Source of the DNA: Tyto alba
Taxonomy: Eukaryota > Chordata > Aves > Strigiformes > Tytonidae
Length of the DNA stretch: 64,000 bases
NCBI RefSeq assembly: GCF_018691265.1
Contig: NW_024881282.1
Span: 26,872,899-26,936,898, forward strand
Reading direction: 5' to 3'
A model generated the notes under the pieces. It saw only the letters and a program-made list of their open reading frames with translations, searched no databases and had not been told where the DNA came from. Each line of letters opens with the position of its first letter. Position 1 is the first letter of the stretch. The translations under genes and the position numbers were made by a program. Below are positions 1-31,724 of the stretch, piece after piece.

Positions 1-1040
1 GAAGCCTAAATTAGATGTGTATGGGCTAACAGATCCGAGCATTCACACTGTGCAGAATCAACCTTTTCAGAGAGCTTAGCTTCCACCGATTCTCAGTAAC
101 AAGACACTCCCCTTACACGCTTCTATTTGCCTGCTTATAAAAAATAATCTTTTGAGGAAGATTCGGAGAACTAACTTTCTCTTCTACTATTAAAATCTGC
201 TTTCTTCATTCTGAAAAGAAAGACTAGTGGCCCATTCAATATGGGACTAGATCATTAAATACAGTAACCTGAGTAACTTTGGTCCAGCTTTCAGTGGGGT
301 CTTGGACAGCCAGACAAGCGGACTTCTAGAAGTAGCCCCCCACCCTAGGTTATTCTACGATTTTAATATGTATATATATACATAAACACATGCATGCATA
401 TGTCTGTATATGTATACACACATACAGAAACATTCATACCCTTCTGCAACTGCTGGCCTCTACATGCAGTTCTGGCTGACACCAAGAACTACCTCTTTCA
501 GAGCAACATTGTTGCAGTTTAAAAGTAGGTACTTAGGGGAAAGATGTAGCAAAGGAAATAGCCCAATGGATACAAAATTCATTTACTAGTAGGAGCCTAA
601 ATACAGCTCACCACTGGAAAACTAAATCTGACCAAGCAAGCAAAACACAAGGCAATGCCAACATCGCCTTGCTTCTATGTTTACTGACCTGTAAAAGCAC
701 ATAGCTGCATTTTACTATACTGGTCTGTGAAAGGTTGATCTGAACAGTGGAAAATACTACAACAAAACCCTGGACCTTACTATACAACACACAGGGGAGA
801 GAAAAAAAAAAAAAAAAAAAAACAACATGGCTAAAAGATGTTTGAACAGTGAAAGCAAAAGTATTTTTCTCTAACTTTCCCAGTATATTCACATTGAATG
901 ATTATGACAACAAAGCATTTCAAAATGCATTCAGAATGAAATTTTTAGGTTATTTTACTTTTAAATGTGGATAACAGAATTATTCTAATAATTCAATAAT
1001 CAAGTGCAAATAAAAGAAATGTATGGCTCAGTAAACTCAC
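1..1040. other. SUPT20H intron (downstream of exon 16)
   Basis: AT-rich intronic sequence. It has an alternating purine-pyrimidine TATATA/CACATA tract at about 366-425 and a run of 21 A at 802-822. I searched for the next SUPT20H exon (TETVSVQSS-like) and did not find it. Confidence 0.6.
802..822. repeat. Poly(A) run, 21 bases
   Basis: Uninterrupted A run in the SUPT20H intron (a T run in the transcript), with no transposon attached that I can recognise. Confidence 0.9.
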
Positions 1041-20602
<19,562 letters not shown>

Positions 20603-20605
<3 letters not shown>

Positions 20606-20700
20606 TGTAGTTGAAGCCAGGTGACCAAATGGCAAAATAAGTACTTAAGAAGTTTGGCGCAGCAGGCAAAGAATCATATTTTATGGTGACAGTTGGGGTA
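20603..20700 (-). other. SUPT20H: SUPT20H exon 2 (5' UTR plus start codon)
   Basis: This 98-bp exon has acceptor TTTTTACAG and donor ATG then GTAGGTT. The last three bases are the ATG (20603-20605), which joins exon 3 to give ATG CAG CAA, the known vertebrate start Met-Gln-Gln. The base at -3 is A, a favourable context. An upstream ATG with a 10-codon ORF lies in the same exon (see separate entry). Confidence 0.88.
20645..20677 (-). CDS. Short upstream ORF (10 codons) in the SUPT20H 5' UTR
   Basis: On the minus strand the ATG at 20677-20675 opens the frame M-I-L-C-L-L-R-Q-T-S and stops at TAA (20647-20645). The stop is 39 nt before the SUPT20H start codon. The base at -3 is A and +4 is A. 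The placing is typical of a translation-damping uORF that still allows re-initiation; whether it is translated is unknown. Confidence 0.45.
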   Translation of the reverse strand: MILCLLRQTS

Positions 20701-22059
20701 CTGTAAAAATCAAGGAGAAAAAAAAATATCACTAAGAAACTAAATGAGCATTGTATTTAAATACATTTTCAGTGGTCCACTGTACTTAAAACTCATTTAC
20801 ATAGTATCCTTTCCTCCAAAACTAGAAATAAAAAAGTTCCATTCAGCGTAAGTGCAGAGGTTCCTCTTCTAATGACTCCTGCTTTGCACAATCATTTTAC
20901 ATTAATTAAACAGTAAAGTAACAATAAGCATACAACTGACATTGTATAGCTAAGCACTTTTCTCTGTTGCAGCAGTCTATACCCAATTACCACAGCTACA
21001 GATACACAGAAGGCTGAACATTTAACAACAAGCAGTCAGGATGTTTAGGATACCCTATTAGGTTTTTTGTTTTGCTTTTCTGAAAGTATTATTCCATAGA
21101 CAACACCTCTACTAGCAGTGCCTTCTGGCATTATTTTGAAACATTAAGTTTAATACTGACTCACAGGAGGCTGCCAATTATGAACTGAATAAAATTTGCA
21201 CAGCACTGGCACCTCCCTTAGATACCATGTCCCTATGCCATTTCACTTTTAAATTCAGCTTGATAGTTTATGAAGAAAAAACTTGCTCACAACCCCCAAT
21301 CTTTAGATCCTGTTCACAGTGAAGAGATGGGAAAATTCAAGTCAATTTTACCTTCGCATGTGAACATTACAGTGCCTCACTATATTTGAAACATTCCACC
21401 ACACCTAACTTCAATTTGTAGAAATATTTATGTTGCAGCTACATTCCACATCAGCCTTGGTTTTGGCAACCACCTTCCTGGATTTCAGATGACAGATGCC
21501 TGCTACCTCACACCTCCCTAAACCTTACTCAGCTGTTTCAGCGTGGAAGGAATTTCAAGAGGAAAAGAAAAAACCAAAACCAACCCGACCCACAGGGAAT
21601 GACTCGGAGCTCCCCGCAAGGCTGAAACCTGCCGGCGCCTGGCAGGTGGTGAGGTGGTGGGCAAAAGGGAGCATCCACCCGTGCCACCATCCCACGGGCC
21701 AGCCGCTTCCCGAGCGGCCTCCCCGCCCCAGCTCACGCAATAGCCGGGTCCCAGGAGCCGGAGCCCGGGAGCACCCGGGACGGCGGGCGAGGCGCAGGCA
21801 CCGGCCCCGCCAGGGACGAGGAGCCCGGGACGTGCTGTGACTGCCCCGCCGGGCGGCCAGCCGGGCAACCCCCGCCGACACGGGCCTTCCTGCGAGGGCG
21901 GAGAGCGACCGGCCGGAGCCACCGCCGGCAGCAGCCAGCTGGGAAGAACCGGGCCAGGACAAGGCGCAAAACCGCACGCAAGGCCCGGGCCAGGGCGCAA
22001 ACCCCACCAACCGCCCCTTAACCCCGGCGGGGGAGGCCCATGACACCGGGCGCCGTTAC
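20701..22059. other. SUPT20H intron 1
   Basis: The right part lies in the CpG island and the left part is AT-rich. I see no repeat or exon. Confidence 0.55.
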
Positions 22060-22190
22060 CTGCCGGCCTCCCGCGGGGCCCGGCCCGGCCCTGCCCCCCC
22101 GCGCCGCCGCCGCCGCCGCCGCCCGCTCATCCGCCCCCGCCGCTTCCGCCCCGTCGCTTCCGCGTCGCTTCCGGAAGGGGCGGGAGCGGT
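22060..22190 (-). other. SUPT20H: SUPT20H exon 1 (non-coding 5' UTR; 5' limit not defined)
   Basis: A good donor (CCGGCAG then GTAACGG on the minus strand) sits at 22059/22060 inside the CpG island, and exon 2 has a matching acceptor at 20701. The transcription start cannot be read from the sequence; 22,190 is only a plausible upper limit, next to the ETS/SP1/X-box cluster. The exon would include the CGG repeat at 22101-22124. Confidence 0.6.
22101..22124. repeat. CCG/CGG trinucleotide repeat near the SUPT20H start site
   Basis: About seven CCG units lie on the plus strand (CGG in the transcript), probably within the 5' UTR of exon 1 if transcription starts above 22,130. Confidence 0.8.
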
Positions 22191-22202
22191 CGCCATGGCG
22201 AC
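22189..22202. promoter_or_regulatory. RFX X-box-like palindrome in the SUPT20H promoter
   Basis: GTCGCCATGGCGAC is a perfect 14-bp palindrome. It differs from the RFX-family X-box GTTGCCATGGCAAC at one symmetric pair of bases, each changed so as to create a CpG. It lies about 130 bp upstream of the exon 1 donor, next to ETS and GC boxes. Confidence 0.5.
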
Positions 22203-22252
22203 GAGGTGGCGGGGGGCGGGGGGTAGGCGGAGGGCGGGAAGGGACTCTCGGC

Positions 22253-22266
22253 GTCGTCATAGAGAC
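22253..22266. promoter_or_regulatory. Possible second, degenerate X-box
   Basis: GTCGTCATAGAGAC keeps the GTNNNC-AT-NG-NNAC layout of an X-box (9 of 14 positions of GTTGCCATGGCAAC) 51 bp further upstream. It is weak alone; paired with the palindrome at 22189 it deserves mention. Confidence 0.25.
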
Positions 22267-22420
22267 GGGAGGGCGGGAAGGCTCCGAAGCCCTGCCTCTC
22301 CGCCGGCGGCTCGCGCCGGGAGCAGCCGTTGGACGCTGAGGGGCGGCCGCCGCCACCACCACCGGGTTTAGTGGTCGTAAAGCGGCTGGATGCCTCTGCC
22401 GGCCAAAGGTTCGACGCCGT

Positions 22421-24260
22421 TGTGAGAATCTGAGTCGGTTTCCTTGTGTCTCAGGGATGCCGGAAGGATATTTGAAGGTTTTTGGTGTGTGTCCCGCCCC
22501 CTCCTCCGGGCAGCAGCGCGGTGTGGAAGCTGGTTTCTCTGAGGGCAGGGGAGGGAAAGGTTGGGTGGTGTGGCAGCAAGTGAAGGACAGGGAAGGATTA
22601 CTTGGGAAAGGTGTGGTGAACACATGGCTGAGGAAGCTTTGCTTAGTATAAACTCACTTCCCGAATGTAAATTTTACTCAGTCATAATGCTCTATATTTT
22701 CATAATTCCTATTTGAGGTACGCAGGAATTATTCTAAAGGATGGTATAGGAAAGATTTAAGCCTCTTTTCTCCGTAATAGATTATTGTGAGTGTTTTAGC
22801 AGCTGCTTCTGGGTAACTTGCTAGAGCTGCTGGGTGATTTATCAGATCGTTATGCAAACAACCATCAGTTTGAAGTGAGAAAAGCTAATTTTAAAATTGC
22901 ATTAAAAGCCTGGTGCTTGTAAAGTCTAAAAATGCCTGTTTTTTGGAGTTTGTTCATTTGTTTTTCTGTAATGTTCAGTTTTCTGTAAAATCGGACAAAA
23001 CAGAGCAGAACTGCACAGCAAATTTGGTATATATATGTTCATGTACATATTGGAATTTTCTTTGAATCACATAGTAAACAACAAAGGGATTGGAGGCAGC
23101 TTGAGAAGAAATTTACTGTGACCTCTTCCTCTAGAGAAGTTAAATAATGCCTGTATTGTTTTAGGCAGATACCTGTCTAACAATGATCAGATCTGTCTAC
23201 AAGCAAAGTTAACTAATATGTTGTTACAGATTAACAAACATCAGGATTACTTGATAAAATACCTTTGTGATAACGGATTGAAACATCCTCATGTTAGGAA
23301 AACAGTTTAAAGTAGGATTTGTATTCCTAAAAGAATAAGAATTGGAGGGGGGGGTGTGGAAATTAATCATCACTCAGCATCGACAGGAGAGTGAAAGGAT
23401 GTACCTAAAATAAATTTCTCCCAGCTGCCTACAGTGCTGTGTGAGGTTGCTTCTATGGGCATCCTATCAGGAGGGTTCCTGGTGGGGATGCACTCCCAGT
23501 ATCCATACTCCTAAGTATTTTCAAGCTCTCCGAGGCACATCTACACTATACGTTGCACATACTGTCCCTGGGCACAGCTCTTACCTGTCCTGTTGCCTGT
23601 TATTCCCGGGCCTTTCTAGCACTTCTGGCTGAGTCACAATTTATTTGTTCAGAGCAATGAGCAAATGTGCTACCCTGTGATTCATCAGCCAGTCCTATAG
23701 GGAAGAGCACACCTAACACCACCCTTCAATGCCTTTGTTAACCTGGCAGTGCTGACATGTCCTAACAAGGGGTGACTTGAAAATTCAAGGAAATTTAGGC
23801 ATGGGGAGCTCCAGGGAGCTCTGGGCAAAGAGTGGAGTGCTTTCTGTAGGACCACCCAGGTACTCTGTCTTGGTGCTGACACTGTTTTGGTTTCAGCACT
23901 GGATTCTTAGCCCTTCTGTGTCTCACACTCTGAGCATAGCCAAAACATAAGTAATAATTGCTGATGATGCCTAGAGTCTCTCAGAGGTTCTGAGTGAATA
24001 CAGTAAAAGGCTCTGATGAGATGAGTGTTCTTCAGCTGTGGGGATAAATAAGATGGCCACCTAATTTCAGCACATGAAAAGCTACTTTAATGATTTGTTA
24101 GGAGCCCACATTGTTCCTGAACAATGGAGAAGAAATGACCAGGATCCCATCCTGGTCCAGGAGCAGGTGGCAGTTCTTCTAGGACTCATCCAGGCGCTCA
24201 AAAGATGCATGGTACAGCAGCTCTGCAGCTGCATTTGATCCAACTTAGAAGATAGCCCTC
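22421..24260. other. Gene-free flank upstream of SUPT20H
   Basis: Moderately AT-rich single-copy-looking sequence. It includes a short G run (23346-23354) and no convincing exon or repeat. Confidence 0.5.
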
Positions 24261-24314
24261 CTTTGAGCAGGCAGTTGGACTACCTACCAACCTAAATTTT
24301 TCTATAGTTCTGTG
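24261..24314 (+). mobile_element. Degraded CR1 LINE 3' end
   Basis: GAGCAGGCAGTTGGACTAC followed by CCAACCTAAATTTTTCTAT and GTTCTGTG matches the end of CR1 elements (GGTTGGACTAG...CCAACCTAAATTATTCTATGATTCTATG) with a deletion in the middle. It is old and truncated; the part to its left is not clearly CR1. Confidence 0.6.
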
Positions 24315-27300
24315 CTGTATGCCATCTGCTTCACATTACCTGGTGAGTATAAAAATTATCAGAATGTAATTGTCATTATGTAAGCCATTTTTGGTTACTT
24401 TTTTCTGTGAACTGAAGAACACTGGGAATGTGAGAGAGCCACATTGTTAGCTAGGCTTTGTTTCGATACGATTAGTTATATTTTTTTTTTTTATTTCTGC
24501 TTAAGTCTGTAACTTTCTATATTTTAATATGACGTCAGAGTTGAACATGGCAAAATACAGGCATATATTAAATCTCATTTCATGTCAGCTTAATCTGATA
24601 CGTAGAGCGACACTGTGGAACGTTGGCTCACCACCAGAGTACAATCTGCAGAAAGTCCTTGTCTTTCTGAACTCTGTTACCTTTTCCCTGGGACAGACAG
24701 GCAACTCCTTTCTGCCCAGCAACATCATAATCCCCTTTGAGGGACCTACACACTAACATGTTCCTGTTGCCACTGTCTAGCTTGGTGACCATGATGCCAA
24801 CCCTTAGTGGACTGCGCGTTCTGCCACTGCTCAGTGCCCACCTGAGCAGGCCTTCAGTTGGCTCTGCCTTCGAGAGCTGCTCTGTGCCACTGTGCCGGGT
24901 GCCATAAAGTCCCATAGAGGTTCACTGCAGAGAAATGATGACCCAAGTAGCTGCAGGAGAGCTAGACACTACATAAGACTTCACATCCAAAGGCTTAGTT
25001 AATATAGCCAATGTCACATTTTCCTGTCCATTCTTGTAAAAAAATGATCATTATGTGAACAAAGATTTTTCACTTTACTCTCAACTATTCACTGTCTGGC
25101 CATAGAAAATGAAAGATTGATGCTTGAGCTATATTCTTAGCCTGTGCCACCAGGGCTCGTGTTTTAAGTGTCTTTCTTCCCATTTCAGTTCAGGCTGGAA
25201 TGAGAAGATCTAACCCCTCAAGTGGCATAGCGCATAGTCATGATCTGCCTGAAGACCTTGTATCCAAGGCAGAAATGTCTTCTCATACCTAGGCAGTAAC
25301 CTGTTATGCTTGGCCTTCTGGAAGGCCTGCAATCTTCCTCCAGAGCTGCCTTCAAGCTAGGTTATGTCTGGGCTGAAGAATCTGGCCACAATCTACTTAT
25401 CTGTGTGTGGGTTTAGGCTTGCCTAACTGCAGTTAGTTACCCACTGTAGTGGGAGAGAAACAGCATATCGGTGTTACTTCAGTGTGAACCTTTGTTTACA
25501 AAGGCATCTCAGTGTTGGATTTGGAAATGGGCTTTCTTCTCAAAAGAGTAACTACATGTCTTAGAGACACAGATGGTTTTGCATATTCTCTAAACATATT
25601 GTCTCTTTATACCCTCTTTGTCCTCTTATCAGAAACAATATGTATTCCTTATTACATGCAGATGGAATAAATGATCAACATACGGCCAACTTCTGCACAA
25701 TGATAAAGAATATTGTAAACATGGTGCTCTGCTTGCCATTGTCTGTTCTAAGTCTATTATGGTCATTCTACCTTCTTCTGCCTGACTTGGCATATGTTAG
25801 ACATATATATTTTACTGAAAATTAGTGTTTTCACTGCAGATAGTTTGTCACTGGAACTAACTAGCTAAAAGTCATGTGTATGACAATAATACATTTAAGA
25901 TCATTAAAGCCTGAGTTACAAAGCGTCTGTCCTGGTTTATAAACCACATAGGTTACAAGGAACAGGGAGCTCAGTTGTCTATATAAGATCAGTTAAAGAC
26001 TGAATCTGTGATAGCTATTATTAGGTTTTTGTTTTTTTTTTTTTTTTAATTTCTTAGACATGAGCCAACTTTTACTGTGTATATATATATATATATATAT
26101 ATACTGTTTTACTTTGCTGATTGTGTTGAACAGTAAAAATACAAGCCAAAAAGAACAATGCAAGGATTTTCAGATCCAAGTGTTGTAATGGGACTATGGG
26201 GTTTTTAACTTTAAAAACTTCTGTGTAGATGAGAAGTCAGTCTCACTGTGAACATATCTAAATTAGGTTGTTCTTTAACAGTAACAAACCTTCATTCATA
26301 ATAGCTATGTGTCTATTATTTGTCTATAAACAGATTTGCATGATTCGTGTGTTTGATGGGAATGGAGTACCAGAGTTGTGTAGCCATAGTGATACACTTG
26401 TCCCAGTAAAAAATTACAAAGCTGTTTTTCATTGTCCTGTGCTGTTTCAAAATTAAATGGCATTCAGGCATATGAGTCTGAGTCAGATTTATATGCTCAG
26501 GCTGACATGGTGATTCAAGTATGATCCCTCTCATTTGAGTACAGATGAAAAAAGAAATGACAGCATGATATGAGTAGAAAGTTCAAGTCAGACAGACTGT
26601 GGGCATGTGAATGAAGCTTAGGGCAAAGAGCCATGAACTCCTGAATTCTAACTCAGTTATGTCATTGGCTTTCTGTGTGGTCAGTTATAAATCCCTGTGG
26701 CTAACATTTCCTACCCTGGGTATGTACATCTGCATTTAGGACTTAAATGATTTGCAGACGTGCTGAAGACCCACAGCTTCTATTTATTTTAAAGGTCAGG
26801 TACATCTTCTCAAGTTCAACCAACCATTCTTTTGTAGGCAGATATTTCTAACTTGACTGTTTAAATAGAATTTTACAGTTGGCGAATAGAGATGAACAAC
26901 ATTCTTATTCAATTTATGTTCAATTTGTTGTCTGAACATTTGTTTTTCCTTCACGAAAGCACACAGAGAAAGTTGCAGAGAAAGCCCTTCATTTATTTTC
27001 AGGCAGTAGAGATCAAAAAAACATGAAATACTGTGGAATAAATATTTTGAAGTGACTTCGGGTAGGATTCAGTAGATAATTAAGACACAAAAATCAACTA
27101 TAAGCGAGCTAGAAGATAGGTCTTTGTTATACTCAGTAAAGCCTAGAAATCAATTCAGCTCACTCTAAAGTAGCTATCTTGAGTAAGCCTCAGTTGCTTT
27201 AAGATAAGTATCTAGTTCCTTTTGTGATGCCCCTGAAGTATTTTAGACACTTTTTCAGGACTGGCAAATGTGACACAGAACTTGAGGGAGATCTGTATTC

Positions 27301-30300
27301 TTCAGCTGGAGAGGTTCCATAATGGAGTCTATAATGGCACTACACCCCTGTCTTTAGTGAGCCTGTAGCTGGTCAGCTGAGACACTTTCTTGGACTTCTT
27401 GGCTGTGTTGATGAGCTCCTCTGGTTACAGGAGCATTAACACATGTAGACACCTATTTCAAACGAAGTCTTTCTGTAAGAGCTCTCATGTCTCAGTTTTG
27501 GGATGCTCAGCCAGTGACACCTTAAAGGCAGGCTTGATTTTCAGAACGTTCTGACTTAAACTCAGTGGTTTAGGTAACTTTGTTGGGTTTATGGTTTGAC
27601 AGCTAAAGGAATTGATTTATCATCACAGATTATTTATGATTTCTATCAGAAGAATATAACAGTTGAAGCTACTCAGTTCCAATCACATATGTTATTTTGA
27701 ATTTTCCTTTCTGATGGTAGTTGCAATGAGTCTACCTAAAGCTGGACAAACCCGTCTACATTACAGGAATTTATGAAGCCTTAGGAGGATGAACAGGGCA
27801 TTCACACTGCAGATGTATGGGACATCTGGAGACAACCTCTATTCCACAGACCATTTCAACTTTTTCAACATCTCCATCTTGCTCTACCCTGAACTTATTT
27901 GCACCTCTAACACTTTACTTCCCAGTCCTACATAAAAGACTGTCTCACTCTTACCAGCATCTCACAGACACAAAGGAGGAGCAGGGTAGGCAACCTTGCC
28001 CAGAATGTTTAATTACCAACCCTTCTTCATTGCTTCCTTCCCTGCTTGAACTTGACAACTCCTCTTGGGCACAGCACAAACTGGTCAATAGGAGATGAAG
28101 TGGGTCAAGACTTACTGGGATTTCTGCACACAGAAATGTGGAGATTGGAGACTGCATTTAGGAGCTAACGTCCTACTCAGGACAGCAAATAAAGCAAGAA
28201 GATTTAATAGCAGACTGATGGTAAATCTGAAATGTCATGGGCCACAGAGAATAAGCCAGAAGCTGAGGTTACTAGGAGATATATTTGGCTGCAGTTTTTC
28301 TGTTTCCTTGAGAAAGGAAAGGAGAAGGAAGTGATAACTGGAGGGATAGACAGTGGTCAGAGTAGATCAGCTCCCTGATGATCTAGAGGTAGGCAGTCAG
28401 GGTTAGCGAGGGCCAGAGGAAGAAATGCAGTCCAGGCTATACTTTATATAGAAAGGCCACTCTGGCTGGTCTTTTTCCTGCCCTGTGCTTACACAGAAAT
28501 CATTATGAGAATGACAAAGTATGTTTTTAATAATTAGTGTTGTTGCAGGATTCTGGTGTGGTGCTATGTCAATCTGTTGCTTGTGTTTGGAGTTGAGATA
28601 GCTGTCAAACTGTTTCCAAAAACCAGGGAACCTGTAGTTGGAGGAGTTTGACACTGAGGGCACGTTGAGGAGAAATTAGGGTGATACAGATACAGCTGAA
28701 AATTTGAGTCAATGATGCCGAGGTTCTCTAATGGGCTGTAGCATGCTAGTATAGAAAGGGTGGATTACCTTTAAATCATCTCTTACATTTTGAGTATTTC
28801 ATGGGAGAGAATTTGTGCACTACTGGTTGGTAAAACATAACAGATCATAGCAGTCAACTTGGCTTTATTAAATGGTGAGGTTGCCATGGCAAACAATACT
28901 GGAACAATAAAATGGGCCCCTCTAGTTAAGGCAATGGTGTCAGAATGCAAGAATCTCAATATAACAAAATTTAGGACAGCCTCAGGAATCCCTAGAAATT
29001 TTTTCAAATTATTCTTCATTTGGCAAAATATATATATATCTGTGCTTCTATTATGAACGAAGTTAATGAGGATATTGAGTTAATTAATCTATAATAATGA
29101 TAGAAAAAAGATGTCGTCTTCTCCTTTGAAGATTAAAAATTGTATCTTTTATTGAGCTGCTTCGGTAATAAATAAGCAAAGAAATGTACCATTTTTACAT
29201 AATTAATTTTTGGGTGAGCTGCTTTGGCTGAGTTTTCCAGAATTCATCAGCAACAGATTTGTTGGTCTTCTTTTGTAGTACTCAGAGTTTGGAAAACATA
29301 TCTGAATATTTGCATTTTGAACATATACAGATGATGTGTAAGTGCAGCACAACTGTGACTCTGGAAGAGGTATCTTTGTTTCATTTCTAATTTTTTTTTT
29401 TTTTCCGGTAATGACGCTTTTGTTATGTTCTGTCTGTCTAGTTTGGTCTGATTCCCTTTTGCTTAGTTTGTGGTAAATCAGAACAACATTATTTGCATTA
29501 ATGTAGATAGATAGTGTGACTCAGAGAATCAACTCTATGAGTGCTTTCATCAGCACTTCTGAGCTGGAGACTGTAGGATGTATCGGGAGAAGCACAGCAG
29601 AGTAACTATGTCTATCCTGTTAAGTCTGTCCATAAATCATTTACCCTGTGTCAGGAATTTGAAAGATGCAGCCTTCATTCCCATCACTTTGTGTCTTTCT
29701 TTGGCCTTCTGGATGAAGACAGCTAAATTTAATGTTGTGTCCTGTATATTTTCTGCTCTTGGTATGGAAGCCTCCCATATGTCATTGGAAAATCATTGCA
29801 GCAATCTTTTCAGAGCTCTGGATTTCATTTTCACTGTGGGACAAAAATAACAGGAAATCTAAGATCCTTAATCTGTGAAATCTGGAGTGTATCATGGAAG
29901 TGTTAAGTTTTCATTGAATGTAACAGGGGTTCATAAGTCTTTGCAGCAATCAGGTATTCTTAGATTATAAAAAAATTGCAATGTACTTATCCCTAACCTG
30001 ACTTATTTGTTTTTCTGAATCCAATAGTAGATATCTCTTGGGCAAAAGATAAGTTAACAAAAAAAAAAAAATTCAACCAAACTATGCAGATAGCTAGGAG
30101 ACTAATAATGAGGTTTACTTAATAGAGAGCTCCCAGCAGGAATGAACATTTATCTGCTGAGTGTCATAAACACCTCATCAGTCAGATGGATGTTGGCATA
30201 AAGCAACCACAGTACTGCTGTTGGCCTGTAATTAATTTTTGTTTGTTTAATAAAACAGCTAGTCCTTGGCTGGTTGTTTGGCTTTGCTGGAACTTCTACA

Positions 30301-31593
30301 TTTTCCAGCTTTAAATGAAATTATTTATGAAACCAAATTATCATGTTATCTTGCCTGCAATGACTGTTTTGCTCAACCCACTAGAGGTCAGGGATGTACT
30401 GCTAAAATAGATGGTTAAAAATCAGCTAGGAAGAAGACTCTCAAGATGTTGACAAAAGTGTAAAATTTGTCAGAGGCTTCTAAATTTTAGAGATTTAAAA
30501 GATGTTATATGTATTATTCAGTTAATATTAAATAATCTATTGTATTTAATACTGGTGATGTAGGCCTATTTGGCAGACCCATGATTATTATAAAATTATA
30601 AAGCTTGATTTAGCAATGACAAAAAAAATAATATGTTTTTTAATCCATCTATCTCAGAATTTTTATATAATTGCTGTTGAAGCTTTATTTCCAGCTTTTT
30701 GACTGTATTTTATGCACTGGCTATTTAAGTATCTACTTAAAGAAGATCAGAGATAGGTATAAAGGACATTCCTTAGTTCTCTAGGACAAGGGCTAATTCC
30801 AGTCATGTAGCCTCAGGAATGAGTTACAACAGTAATGGTTTGTAATCCAAAGGATGGGCAAGGTCTTTGACATAACATTTTATAGCTTGACACTCAATCC
30901 AGGGACTTTTGCTCTTTACTTGCTGTTTATCAGAACTTATTTCATCTTGTTAAAAATGGGTAAAACAGCACATTATCAGTACTTTGTTAACATTATTTTA
31001 TTCTGCTCTTTAATAGTGTCCTTTTTGTAAAATTCATGCATGCTAAAGCAAAGGGGAGCCACAAGGCTCATGGCAAACCTGTACAAAGGGTTAATTACAC
31101 TGACCACATTAGTATCTATCAAAGCCAAGGGAAGTCAGACAGGGGAGCTTGCTATTGCTTCTGATGTAAGAAATGAGACATTCTTTTTCCTGCTATATTG
31201 ACTATAAGCCTGAGGTAGCTGGCTCCACCCTGTGACAAGGAAAGGAAACCTGAACAGATGAGAAATTAGTATTCATCCTGAGACTATTAGTGACATTCAT
31301 TCTTTCAGCATTGCTTGCTATGAGATCAGTGCCGAAAATATCTAAAGTGTATCTCTCAAGTGACCAGATTTCAGACACACAGGTTTTGTTTGTCAGATTG
31401 ATGTCTGCTTGTATTACAGATGTGTGCCTGCAAGTGGGGGCGAGCAACGGCAGCACCAGCTCCGTGCTGTGCATGTAGCATCACTGGAGGGATGCAGACC
31501 TGTGTTTGGAGTAGGTATGCTCTATGGTATGTGTGCTGGGGGTGCTGCAAGAAAGGGCTGACAGTGCAGAGTGGCTGCTCTAGAGGGTCATGT
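24315..31593. other. Gene-free interval
   Basis: About 7 kb of AT-rich sequence with a TA dinucleotide run at 26080-26103 and T runs near 26030 and 29391. The open frames here (up to 95 codons) show no domain or codon signal that I can defend. Confidence 0.45.
26080..26103. repeat. TA dinucleotide microsatellite
   Basis: About 12 TA units, uninterrupted, just downstream of a T run. Confidence 0.9.
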
Positions 31594-31654
31594 AGTGGGA
31601 TCATGCTCCTGGCTTTGCTGGGCTGTGCAGTGGGACTGTGCTCCTGGCTTTGCT
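31594..31654. repeat. Short tandem duplication (35-bp unit)
   Basis: AGTGGGATCATGCTCCTGGC at 31594 is repeated as AGTGGGACTGTGCTCCTGGC at 31629, each followed by TTTGCT. There are two units, the second incomplete. Confidence 0.7.
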
Positions 31655-31724
31655 ACCATCCTACCAGCCCAGTAGCCATTTTGCTCAATCAGTGTCGGGG
31701 GAGACAAAATGGAAATGAATGCTA

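Larger units (their letters stand above)
21590..22420. promoter_or_regulatory. CpG-island promoter of SUPT20H
   Basis: GC content and CpG density rise sharply here against an AT-rich surround. The island covers the first SUPT20H exon. It contains a palindromic ETS site TTCCGGAA (22168-22175), GC boxes (GGGGCGGGAG at 22177), G-rich runs at 22208-22235 able to form a G-quadruplex, and the X-box-like palindromes listed separately. No TATA box is seen, as is usual for housekeeping promoters. A transcript leaving on the plus strand is possible, but I see no gene for it. Confidence 0.85.

Noticed and set aside
22018..22623. 201-codon minus-strand frame, and overlapping frames of 160-163 codons at 21518-22046
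   Set aside because: CpG islands lack stop codons, so long Pro/Arg/Ala-rich frames arise by composition. The true exon 1 splices out at 22060 and is non-coding for SUPT20H.
22040..22651. A divergent plus-strand coding gene sharing the CpG island
   Set aside because: The plus-strand frames are GC-composition artefacts; I see no conserved protein or exon chain. A non-coding divergent transcript remains possible.
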